This document shows positions 18,747-26,230 of a stretch of 64,000 bases of DNA, piece after piece (the stretch's first letter is position 1; every line of letters begins with the position of its first letter). Source of the DNA: Rhodobacter sp. (GTDB lineage: Bacteria > Pseudomonadota > Alphaproteobacteria > Rhodobacterales > Rhodobacteraceae); assembly GCA_016704435.1 (NCBI GenBank), contig JADJAB010000001.1, positions 1 to 64,000 on the forward strand. Direction: 5' to 3'. The notes beneath the pieces are model-generated. The model was not told the DNA's origin. It was given only the letters and a program-made list of their open reading frames with translations, and ran no database searches. The translations under genes were made by a program, and so were the position numbers.

Positions 18747-18775
18747 CATATTTATGAACATGTTTAGCATATTTA
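18747..18775. promoter_or_regulatory. AT-rich repeat/palindrome in the former divergent promoter
   Basis: Direct repeats CATATTTA at 18747-18754 and 18768-18775, exactly 21 bp apart (two helical turns), flank the palindrome AACATGTT (18757-18764). It lies between the amidotransferase remnant (minus) and the P450 remnant (plus) and stands out in GC-rich surroundings. Probably the old shared promoter/operator of this cluster. Confidence 0.5.
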
Positions 18776-18829
18776 CAACTCAGCTTCTGGCAAGAGATGC
18801 GCGCATGACGGTCTGGACCTCTACCGACG

Positions 18830-19684
18830 ATGGGCACGCCGATCTTTCCAGCCACGACACCTTCGTTCAGGGTCCGCCGCACATTTCAGGAAACTGACGC
18901 GCCCGATCAAATGCTGACACGGGTGAAGGTGGCCAAGGCCTTCTCGAGACCCGTCATGGCGCAGTTCGAGCCGGTGATCCGCGCGCTTTGCGGCCCGATC
19001 CTGGATGCCGCGCTTGAAAAGGGCACCTTCGACGCGACGAAGGAAATCGCCCGCCTGCTGCCGATGCGGATGCTGGGCCGTATCCTTGACACGCCGGACG
19101 AAGACCTGCCCTGGCTGGTGGAAAAGGGCGATGCGCTGATCGCCAACACCGACCCGGATTTCACGCAGCATGTGCTGGACAAGATGACCACCGACGAATT
19201 CCGCATGATGCCGTTCAACTCTCCGGCCGGGGCCATGCTGTTCGTCTATGGCAAGGAGCTGATGCGCAAGAAGGCCGAGGCTGGCGAGGTCTGGGACACC
19301 ATGGCCGACGACGTGATCCGCTGGGCCAGCCCCACCAGCCATTTCCGCCGCACCGCCACGCGCGACTTTGACTATCACGGGAAACAGGTGAAGGCAGGCG
19401 ACACGGTGCTTTACTGGTTCAACAGCGGAAATCGGGACGAAAACGCCTTTGCAGAGCCGTTTCGCGTGGACTTCGCCCGCAACCCGAACCGCCGTGTCGC
19501 GTTCGGGCAGGGCGGGCCGCACGTCTGCCTCGGCATGTGGCTGGCCCGGCTGGACGTGCGCGTCCTCTTCGAAGAACTTGCCAGGCGGATCAAGTCCGTC
19601 GAGCCTGCCGGGGCGCACAGGTTCCTGCGGTCAAACTTCATCGGCGGCATCAAGGAACTGCCCGTCCACGTCACACGACACTAG
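18830..19684 (+). pseudogene. Cytochrome P450 remnant lacking the I-helix
   Basis: Monooxygenase fragment, 284 residues as read against about 400 for bacterial P450s. Homology begins near DAPDQMLTRVKVAKAFSRPV, so the first ~80 residues are missing. It includes TKEIARLLPMRMLG and later the ExxR region (ADDVIRWASPTSHFRRTATR), then the heme loop FGQGGPHVCLGMW with the Cys ligand and a good C-terminus. The I-helix with its oxygen-binding A/G-G-x-D/E-T is absent: KKAEAGEVWDTMADDVIRW joins pre-I-helix to K-helix sequence near 19275-19300, implying an in-frame deletion of about 60-80 codons. Not expected to be catalytic. Confidence 0.8.
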
Positions 19685-19716
19685 GCGGCGCCAGACCGCG
19701 AACCAGGGAGAAGCCG

Positions 19717-20673
19717 ATGTCCGAGCGCCTGCGCGCCATGTTCTGCGCTCATCTGTCGATCATGCGGGGCAAATACCTGCCGTCCTACAAGATGAAGGAT
19801 GACGAAAGCCGCTTTGCCCAGCCCACCTTCAGCGTGCACTACGACAAGGATCTGCTGCTGGAGGCGCCGGGAACCCTGTGCATTGAGGGCATTCCCGACA
19901 TGGCCCGGCGCTGGATCGGGCATGAGATCCGCCCGGGATGGGGGCCGGGAACCAAGGTTGTTCTGGGCGACCTTTGCCAGGGCGACGGCACCCCCTTGCC
20001 GATGTGCCCGCGCGGCGCGCTGAAACGGGCTGTCGCCGCCTGGGACAAGCATGGCCTGACGCCGCGGGTCGGGATCGAGCTGGAGGCCTATGCCTTCATC
20101 CGCAATGAAGATGGCCGGATCGTGCCTTATGACAACGCCGGCGGCGTAGTCTACGGCACCGGCAATTTCACCGACCCGCGCCGTTTTACCGATGCGATCT
20201 GGGCCAAGGCGCAGGAAACCGGCCTGCCACCGGATCTGATCACCGCAGAATATGACACGCCGCAGTTCGAATTCACCCTGACCTTCGACACGGCAGTCGA
20301 ACACGTCGACACCGTCGTTCTTTTCCGCCAGATGGCGCGCGAGGTGGCCTGGGATCACGGCATCCTGCTGTCATTCCTTCCCAAGCCGATCACGGGCAAG
20401 GGCGGCTCGGGGCTGCATGTCAACCTGTCCTTCACCGACGGCAAGGATCACAACGCCCTGGCGCACGGCGAACGCGGCGGCAATCTGTCTTGCGCCACCT
20501 GCCATGTCTATGTTGCCGACGACTGGGCCACCAGAACCGGATCGGCCGGCGATTTCGAGGATCCGATGCTGGACGTGGCCGATGCCGCGCGAAAGGCGAC
20601 CTCGCGCCTGCCCTGCCAGTTGAAGATGGGGCCGGCGCTGGACGGAATCGTGCTGATCGTGCCGCAGCCCTGA
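19717..20673 (+). pseudogene. Chimera: glutamine-synthetase-like N-part fused in frame to ferredoxin C-part
   Basis: One open frame of 318 residues from ATG 19717 (SD AGGGAG). Residues 1 to about 257 match the GlnT/PuuA-like glutamine synthetase family (GIELEAYAF, EYDTPQFEF, GSGLHVNLSF), but the C-terminal catalytic Arg region is missing. After HGERGGNLS (about 20467-20490) the sequence becomes the C-terminal half of a P450-type [2Fe-2S] ferredoxin: SCATCHVYVADDWATRTGSA ... SRLPCQLKMGPALDGIVLIV. Three of the four cluster Cys remain; the first (CGG in ferredoxins) is Arg here (ERGG). A deletion between two similar GG-N-L-S stretches would explain the fusion. Probably non-functional in both roles. 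Confidence 0.78.
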
Positions 20674-20698
20674 TCGCTCGGGGCTGCCGGCACGGACC

Positions 20699-21202
20699 TC
20701 AGTTCGCGATCTCGGGCGCTGCCGCTGTCGCCTGGGCGCGCCGCGCCAGTTCCTGCCGGTAAAGCGCCAGGAAATCCACGCTGTCCACGTTCAGCGGCGG
20801 GAAGCCTCCGTCGCGCGTGACGTCCGAGATGATCCGCCGCACGAAGGGAAACAGCAGCCGCGGGCATTCGATCAGCAGGAACGGGTGCATCTGCTCTTCC
20901 GGCACGCCCTCGATCTGGAATGTGCCGCCATATTCAAGCTCCATCAGGAACAGGTTGTCGCCATTGGCCTTGTTCTTCGAGGTGATCTTGAACTTGGTGA
21001 TCACGTCATACTGGTGATCCACCGGACGCTTGCGGGCATCCAGGCTGACGGCCACCTGAATATCGGGCTGCACTTCGCCGGTGGTCATGCCCTTCTGGGC
21101 CACCACGTTTTCAAAGCTCATGTCGCGGATATACTGCGCAAGAACCTGCATGCGCACCTGGGCTGCGGCAGCGCCGTTGCCTGCTGCGGTTTCTTCGGCC
21201 AT
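20699..21202 (-). CDS. secB: Protein-export chaperone SecB
   Basis: Cytosolic tetrameric chaperone delivering preproteins to SecA. 167 residues with the SecB signature stretch (VLAQYIRDMSFENVVAQKG, VSLDARKRPVDHQYDVITKF, LLIECPRLLFPFVRRIISDV, FPPLNVDSVDFLALY) and a typical low-complexity N-terminus. Full length for the family. Convergent with the chimeric pseudogene and divergent from the Crp/Fnr regulator. Confidence 0.97.
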   Translation of the reverse strand: MAEETAAGNGAAAAQVRMQVLAQYIRDMSFENVVAQKGMTTGEVQPDIQVAVSLDARKRPVDHQYDVITKFKITSKNKANGDNLFLMELEYGGTFQIEGVPEEQMHPFLLIECPRLLFPFVRRIISDVTRDGGFPPLNVDSVDFLALYRQELARRAQATAAAPEIAN

Positions 21203-21308
21203 TTCGAACTCCTGCTGTCCTGGCGGCGCAAAGCGCCAATCACATGTCGGCCCTGTCCTTAGCAGAGCGACCGGAATCTCTCAATGCCGGCGATCCAGGC
21301 ACTGGCCC

Positions 21309-21357
21309 CTTGCGAAACCGGCGGTTTTCCCGCAAGCCATGCCGACCGTCGACGGTC
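21309..21357 (+). promoter_or_regulatory. Hairpin and perfect palindrome upstream of Crp/Fnr gene
   Basis: In the 202-bp gap between secB and the regulator. CTTGCG...CGCAAG with inner AAACCG/CGGTTT (21309-21336) forms a strong hairpin. A 14-bp perfect palindrome GACCGTCGACGGTC (21344-21357) follows, about 47 bp before the GTG start. No TTGAC-N4-GTCAA box is visible here. Possible operator or 5'UTR structure. Confidence 0.45.
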
Positions 21358-21404
21358 CCTTGCGAACCTGCGGGGTATCTGCGCTCGGAAAAAGGGGGCA
21401 AGCC

Positions 21405-22106
21405 GTGAAACCCGAATATCAGGCGCTGGCGCGCAAGTCGGTGCTGCTCGCCTCGGTCCCGGAAGAAGCGGCTGCAAGTGTCCTGGCCTCGGCGCATGCG
21501 CGGCAGTTCGACCGCGGCGCCACGGTCTTCCTGCAAGGAGAGCGCGCCCGCGCGATCTACATCGTCGCCGAGGGCTGGGTGAAGCTCTATCGTATCGCCC
21601 CCAGCGGCGCCGAAGCGGTGGTAGGCGTCTTTACCCGCGGCAGCTCTTTTGGCGAGGCGGTGGCTTTCCAGCATGGCACCTATCCCGTCGCGGCCGAGGC
21701 CGTCACCGATTGCATGCTGGTCCGGATCGAGGCGGAAGTCCTGCTGCGCATGATCCGCGAGAACCCGGAAATCGCGATCTCGATCCTGTCGGCCACCTTT
21801 GCGCATCTGCATGCGCTGGTCGCCCAGGTCGAGGCGCTGAAGGCGCAGACCGGGGCACAGCGGGTGGCCGAATTCCTGCTGGAACTGGCGCCCTGCAAGG
21901 ACGGCCGATGCGAGGTGACGCTGCCCTATGACAAGGTGCTGATCGCCGGCCGCCTCGGCATGAAACCGGAAAGCCTCAGCCGGGCCTTCGGGCGGCTGAA
22001 GGAACAGGGCGTGACGATCCGGCAGAACCAGGCGGTGATCCGCGATCTGTCGGCGCTGAAGGATTATGTCGAAGAGGACCCGGCACTGGCCTGGTCGAAA
22101 CCTTGA
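21405..22106 (+). CDS. Crp/Fnr family regulator (Dnr/Nnr-like) of denitrification genes
   Basis: 233 residues from GTG 21405 (VKPEYQAL), with a strong AAGGGGG SD; an upstream in-frame ATG gives a non-homologous extension. N-terminal cyclic-nucleotide-like domain (FDRGATVFLQGERARAIYIV, RGSSFGEAVAFQ), dimer helix, then an HTH with recognition helix MKPESLSRAFGRL. The E-x-x-S-R pattern is that of FNR-type proteins that read TTGAC/TTGAT half sites. No N-terminal Fe-S cysteine cluster, so it is not FNR itself. NO-sensing Dnr/NnrR-like function is inferred from the adjacent nor operon and the NNR boxes. Confidence 0.85.
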   Translation: MKPEYQALARKSVLLASVPEEAAASVLASAHARQFDRGATVFLQGERARAIYIVAEGWVKLYRIAPSGAEAVVGVFTRGSSFGEAVAFQHGTYPVAAEAVTDCMLVRIEAEVLLRMIRENPEIAISILSATFAHLHALVAQVEALKAQTGAQRVAEFLLELAPCKDGRCEVTLPYDKVLIAGRLGMKPESLSRAFGRLKEQGVTIRQNQAVIRDLSALKDYVEEDPALAWSKP

Positions 22107-22651
22107 CCGGGCCGCTGTCGCGGGCGCTGGCCACGATCGACGCGGCCAATGCAGCGGATCCGAAGGGCGAGGCGCTGATCTACGGCCAGCGGATGAGCGC
22201 GGAACTGGCGCGCCTGGTCCCGCAGGCTTCCGACGTCTTGCAGGTCGCGGCGCGCGGGCAGCACGTCGAACGCTGGCTCCTGCCGCGCAGCGACTACCCC
22301 GAGGGCAAGGAAGGCTACCACGCCTGGCGGCGCGAGCAGGGGCGGCGGCATGGCGAACGGGTGGCGGGGATCATGGCCGAGGCAGGTTTCGCGCCCGACG
22401 ATTGCATTCGCGTCGGCGTGCTGTTGCGCAAGGAGGCGCTGAAACGCGACCCGGAGGTGCAGGCGCTGGAGGATGTCATCTGTTTCGTCTTCCTGAAGTG
22501 GTATTTCGCTCCATTCGCCGAAGGGCGCGATGACGCAGCACTTCTCGATATCGTCGCAAAGACAGCGCGAAAGATGTCGGCGGCGGGGCGGGTGCGCGTT
22601 CTGGCCGAGTTCAAGCTGCCCGAAGCGCTGGCCGCAGCCTTCCGGGCCTAG
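22103..22651 (+). CDS. DUF4202 family protein
   Basis: 182 residues (LTGPLSRALATIDAANAADP, RGQHVERWLLPRSDYPEGKE, DVICFVFLKWYFAPFAEG). I recognise DUF4202, often found near denitrification genes; its function is unknown. The start is a TTG at 22103 overlapping the regulator's TGA (TTGA), so it is translationally coupled. The alpha-helical HD-like pattern with conserved HVERW and EDVICFVFL could suggest a hydrolase, which is inference only. Convergent 4-bp overlap with norF. Confidence 0.8.
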   Translation: MTGPLSRALATIDAANAADPKGEALIYGQRMSAELARLVPQASDVLQVAARGQHVERWLLPRSDYPEGKEGYHAWRREQGRRHGERVAGIMAEAGFAPDDCIRVGVLLRKEALKRDPEVQALEDVICFVFLKWYFAPFAEGRDDAALLDIVAKTARKMSAAGRVRVLAEFKLPEALAAAFRA

Positions 22652-22896
22652 CCGGCAGCCAGCGCAAGGCCCGCGAACAGGACCAGCAACAGCGCAAGGA
22701 CCAGATCGAAGCCGCGCTGCCAGGATGGCGCAGCAGACAGGCCAAGGTAGGCGGACAGGATCACCCGCGCCTTCAGCCCGGCCAGCGCCAGAACCACCAG
22801 GACGAACCCGGCCCCCCGCGCGCCCGAAGCCGCAAGGCCAGTGGACGCGACAGACAATGCGATGAGAGCCACCCAGGCGCGGGTCGCGACGGTCAT
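22648..22896 (-). CDS. norF: NorF-like small membrane protein
   Basis: 82 residues with about three hydrophobic segments (VALIALSVASTGLAASG, FVLVVLALAGLKARVILSAY, FDLVLALLLVLFAGLALAAG), like the COX4-type NorF that ends nor operons in Paracoccus and Rhodobacter. NorF is accessory, not catalytic, to NO reductase. It follows norE after 37 bp and is the last gene of the operon. Confidence 0.75.
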   Translation of the reverse strand: MTVATRAWVALIALSVASTGLAASGARGAGFVLVVLALAGLKARVILSAYLGLSAAPSWQRGFDLVLALLLVLFAGLALAAG

Positions 22897-22933
22897 GGGC
22901 TTGCCTTCGGACGGGGATGAGGGTGGACAAAGC

Positions 22934-23488
22934 TCATAGCAGGTAGATCACCGGGAACAGCAGCACCCAGACCAGATCGACCATATGCCAGAAGGCGGCC
23001 CCGGTATCGACCGCGCGCGGTGTGGCAACCCAGCCGACCAGGACCAGCAGGATCATTCCGGCCAGCACATGGGCGGCGTGAAAGCCGGTCAGCAGGTAGC
23101 TGAAGGTGAAGAAGGCATGCGTCTCGGTGCCGATGCCGGCGGCCGCGAGATCGGCATATTCGCTGCCTTTCAGCACCAGGAAAACAACCCCGAGTGCAAT
23201 GGCGGGGGCAAGTAGCGCCCGCAGGCGTCCGGTCTTTCCGGCCTCGGCGGCGCGGGTGGCCAGCAGCACCAGCCAGCCGGAGGTGACAAGGACGATGGTA
23301 TTCACCCCGGCGCCGGTGCGGTGCAGGTGGGTCTGCGCATCGGCAAAGCCGGCCGGATCGGAAATGCGGACGGCCAGAAAGGCCACCAGCCCAGCGCCAA
23401 AGACCGCAAGTTCCGAAATGATCAGGACCCACATCATCAGCTCGCCGGGGAGTTGGCCCGGAACTGGCTCGCCCTGCGCCTCGGTCAT
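22934..23488 (-). CDS. norE: NorE, cytochrome c oxidase subunit III-like protein
   Basis: 184 residues from ATG 23488, overlapping norD's stop (ATGA). Five membrane helices, with MMWVLIISELAVFGAGLVAF and FHAAHVLAGMILLVLVGWVA, and the CoxIII-type WHMVDLVWVLLFPVIYLL C-terminus. NorE homologues accompany norCBQD and improve NO reductase activity without being core subunits. A longer in-frame reading upstream is not homologous. Confidence 0.88.
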   Translation of the reverse strand: MTEAQGEPVPGQLPGELMMWVLIISELAVFGAGLVAFLAVRISDPAGFADAQTHLHRTGAGVNTIVLVTSGWLVLLATRAAEAGKTGRLRALLAPAIALGVVFLVLKGSEYADLAAAGIGTETHAFFTFSYLLTGFHAAHVLAGMILLVLVGWVATPRAVDTGAAFWHMVDLVWVLLFPVIYLL

Positions 23489-25407
23489 CCGGTGACCAGT
23501 TGGCGGTAGATTTGCGGCAGCGCCTGGGTGAGTTTTTCGGGATGGGCGATCAGGGCAAAGGCGCCCTGGCCGAAAAGGCGGGGGAACCAGCTCTTGCCGT
23601 CCCGGTCGACCGTTATGCCAAAGACCGAATGCCCCGCACGACGGGCCTCTTGCACCGCCATGCGGCTGTCTTCGATGCCGTGGCGGCCTTCGTAATGGTC
23701 CAGATCGTTCGGCTTGCCGTCGGTGATGACCAGAAGCAGGCGACGTTTGCGCGCCTCTCGGGTCAGCCCGGCCGAGACGTGGCGGATGGCGGCGCCAAGC
23801 CGGGTGTAATGGCCTGGCATCAGGGCCGCGATGCGGTGTTCCGTGGCGTCGGACATCGGTTCTGCAAAGGATTTGACTTCCTGCAGGAAGACGCGCTGGC
23901 GTTTCAGTGACGAAAACGCATGGATCGCGAAGCTGTCGCCGCAAGCATCCAGGCCCCAGGCCAGCGCGGCCAGCGCCTCGCGTTCGATGTCGATCACGCT
24001 GCGGCCATCATGGCCATGGCCCGGAATGGCGCTTTCGGTGCTGCGCGACACGTCCAGCAGGATCGACACCGCAAGGTCGCGGCGTTCGGGGCGGGTTTGG
24101 CGCCAGACCCTGTCGGTGCCGGTTCCGCAGGCCAACAATTCGACCCGCGCGCGAACGGCTCGCTCTGTATCCAGCACATCGCCATCCGGGTAGCCGGGGA
24201 TCGAGACGAGGCTGGGACGCAAGGCCTCGAACTGGCGGCGGACGGCACGGATACGCGCGTTCGCGCGCGGATCGGCCCGAAAGGTAGGTGTCGCATCGCT
24301 GGCTTCGGCGCGCGAATGAAGCACCCGGGCATGGGCTGGCAGGTAGGAATTGGTGCGAACATCCCATTCGGGGTAGAGAGAGGTGCCGGAAAGCGCCTCG
24401 CGGTCGACATCTTCGGGGGCGAGGTCGAGGTGCAGTTTCAGCCGGGTGGCAGGGGCCTTGGAGATCTGTCCAAGTCCGATTTCGTCCTGGTCATCGGCGG
24501 CCTTCTTGGCGCTGTCGTCATCGTCATCTTCAACGCGGCGGTTGAGGTTGAGGAATTCGGTCATCGACAGGATGGCTTCGAACTTGTGCAGGATGAAGCT
24601 GTCGGGGCGGTTGGCCTGATCGGCCTTGCGGCGCCGGGCGCGGCGGGCGGCTTTTTCGTCGGAGGATTCCTCGGGGGTGCCTTCGGTGGCGCGGGCCTCG
24701 ACCGCGGTGGCCTCCGAGCGGGCCAGCGGGCTCAGATCGGGCCAGAGCGGAACGGGGCGGAAGGGACGGTAGCCGCGCGGAGTCTTTGCCGGCAGCGAGG
24801 GAAGCGGGCAGTCGTCGCCCAGCGCGCGACGGATGCGGGCCTCGACGGCGGCTTCGGCCGGGGGCAGCGCGGCCGTGCGGCGGAAAAGGAGGGTGGCAGC
24901 GGCAAGATCGGCGTGAAGTCTGCGCAGGCCGGGGGCGTTCTGCAGCGCGGCTTCGGTCATGGCCTCGGCGGTAGCGATGGCGGCAAGGTCGGCTTGCAAA
25001 GGGTCGTCGCTGTCCGGCTGGGGCTGGGATTGCAGCGCGGAGGCAGCGGCGGCAAGCCAGAGGTAAAGCGCTGCGTTCGCTTCGACCGCCGGGAAGATCG
25101 CCAGGCTTTCAGGCAGGCGCAGGGTGGCACCGTCAAAGCTGGCGCGGGGCGTGGTGTCGCGCCAGGTGCCGAGGCGGCGCAGGAACGACAGCCGGTGGTG
25201 GCTGGTTTCTTCCGCCACCGGCTTGATTTCCACGGCCTGGTCGCCACCAAGGCCGCGGAAAAGAACTGCCAGCCGTCCGCCCACTTGAGAAAGCAGGACA
25301 CGGGCTCCGTCGTGGACGGGGTCAGCGTCCAGACGGCTGGCGAAGGCATGCCACAGTTTCCCGACGGATTCTTCGGGTTCCCATGGCTCGAACTCGATCC
25401 GTGACAT
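23485..25407 (-). CDS. norD: NorD, VWA-domain NO reductase activation protein
   Basis: About 640 residues from ATG 25407 (MSRIEFEPWEPEESVG), with GAGG upstream; a GTG at 25419 overlapping norQ's stop is an alternative. The long N-terminal helical part is followed by a charged Arg/Asp-rich linker. The C-terminal von Willebrand A domain has a MIDAS motif (ILLDVSRSTESA, D-x-S-x-S) and LLLVITDGKPNDLDHYEGRH. NorD works with the AAA+ protein NorQ to activate NorCB, probably by inserting the non-heme iron. Confidence 0.94.
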   Translation of the reverse strand: MSRIEFEPWEPEESVGKLWHAFASRLDADPVHDGARVLLSQVGGRLAVLFRGLGGDQAVEIKPVAEETSHHRLSFLRRLGTWRDTTPRASFDGATLRLPESLAIFPAVEANAALYLWLAAAASALQSQPQPDSDDPLQADLAAIATAEAMTEAALQNAPGLRRLHADLAAATLLFRRTAALPPAEAAVEARIRRALGDDCPLPSLPAKTPRGYRPFRPVPLWPDLSPLARSEATAVEARATEGTPEESSDEKAARRARRRKADQANRPDSFILHKFEAILSMTEFLNLNRRVEDDDDDSAKKAADDQDEIGLGQISKAPATRLKLHLDLAPEDVDREALSGTSLYPEWDVRTNSYLPAHARVLHSRAEASDATPTFRADPRANARIRAVRRQFEALRPSLVSIPGYPDGDVLDTERAVRARVELLACGTGTDRVWRQTRPERRDLAVSILLDVSRSTESAIPGHGHDGRSVIDIEREALAALAWGLDACGDSFAIHAFSSLKRQRVFLQEVKSFAEPMSDATEHRIAALMPGHYTRLGAAIRHVSAGLTREARKRRLLLVITDGKPNDLDHYEGRHGIEDSRMAVQEARRAGHSVFGITVDRDGKSWFPRLFGQGAFALIAHPEKLTQALPQIYRQLVTG

Positions 25408-25415
25408 CGCCGGCC

Positions 25416-26230
25416 TCACCCGAAAACGGCGGTCACAAGATCGCGGAGCCCGGCCTTGACGTCCGCATCGTCGGTCAGCGGTTCGATCATGGCGGCGCGG
25501 ATTGCGCGCTCGACGCCCATGCCGCCGGCGATCAGCGTGGCGGCATAGACGACGAGGCGGGTAGAGACGCCTTCTTCCAGGTCCTGGCCCTTCATCGCGC
25601 GCAGCTTGTTTGCAAGGCGGACAAGGGGTTGGACCTGAGCCTCGGGCAGGCCGGATTCACGCGCGACCACGGGGATTTCGTGTTCTGGCCGCGGGAAGGT
25701 GAATTCAAGGCTGACGAAACGCTGGCGGGTCGACGGTTTCAGCGTTTTCAGGATGTTCTGGTAGCCCGGATTGTAGGACACCACGAGCATGAAATTGGGA
25801 TGCGCTTCCAGCTCTTCGCCCGTCCGGTCGATCGGCAGGATGCGGCGGTCGTCGGTCAGCGGATGCAGCACGACAGTCACGTCCTTGCGGGCCTCGACGA
25901 CCTCGTCGAGGTAGCAGATAGCGCCTTGCCGCACGGCGCGGGTCAGGGGGCCGTCGACCCAGATCGTCTCGCCGCCTTTCAGCAGGTAGCGGCCGATCAG
26001 GTCAGCCGCCGACAGGTCATCATGGCAGGCGACAGTGAAAATCGGGCGGCCAAGGGAATGCGCCATGGCGGCGACAAAGCGGGTCTTGCCGCAACCGGTG
26101 GGGCCTTTCAGCAAGACCGGCAGGCGGTGGGCGGCAGCGGCCTGGAAGACCGCGACCTCATCGGCCTGAGGCAGGTAGAAGGGGGCGTCAGCCGCCCCTC
26201 CATCTTGATGTGGGAACCGTCCATCTTCAT
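25416..26230 (-). CDS. norQ: NorQ, MoxR-type AAA+ ATPase, probable 1-nt frameshift near 26195
   Basis: AAA+ ATPase partner of NorD. Walker A LLKGPTGCGKTRFV, VACHDDLSAADLIGRYLLKG, Walker B GAICYLDEVVEARKD, sensor VSYNPGYQ, ending TAVFG at 25416. The uninterrupted reading can start only at ATG 26258, inside norB, giving an odd N-terminus. A better start is ATG 26230, coupled to norB's stop as TGATG and reading MKMDGSHIKMEG. It joins ADAPFYLPQADEVAVF if one G is added to the G4 run (C4 at 26195-26198 on the plus strand). The frameshift is therefore probable. The rest of the protein is intact. Confidence 0.9.

Noticed and set aside
18830..19684. Functional short P450
   Set aside because: The oxygen-activation helix and the first ~80 residues are missing, so catalysis is not expected.
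23920..25404. Plus-strand open frame of about 490 codons
   Set aside because: Antisense to norD; no domain recognisable.
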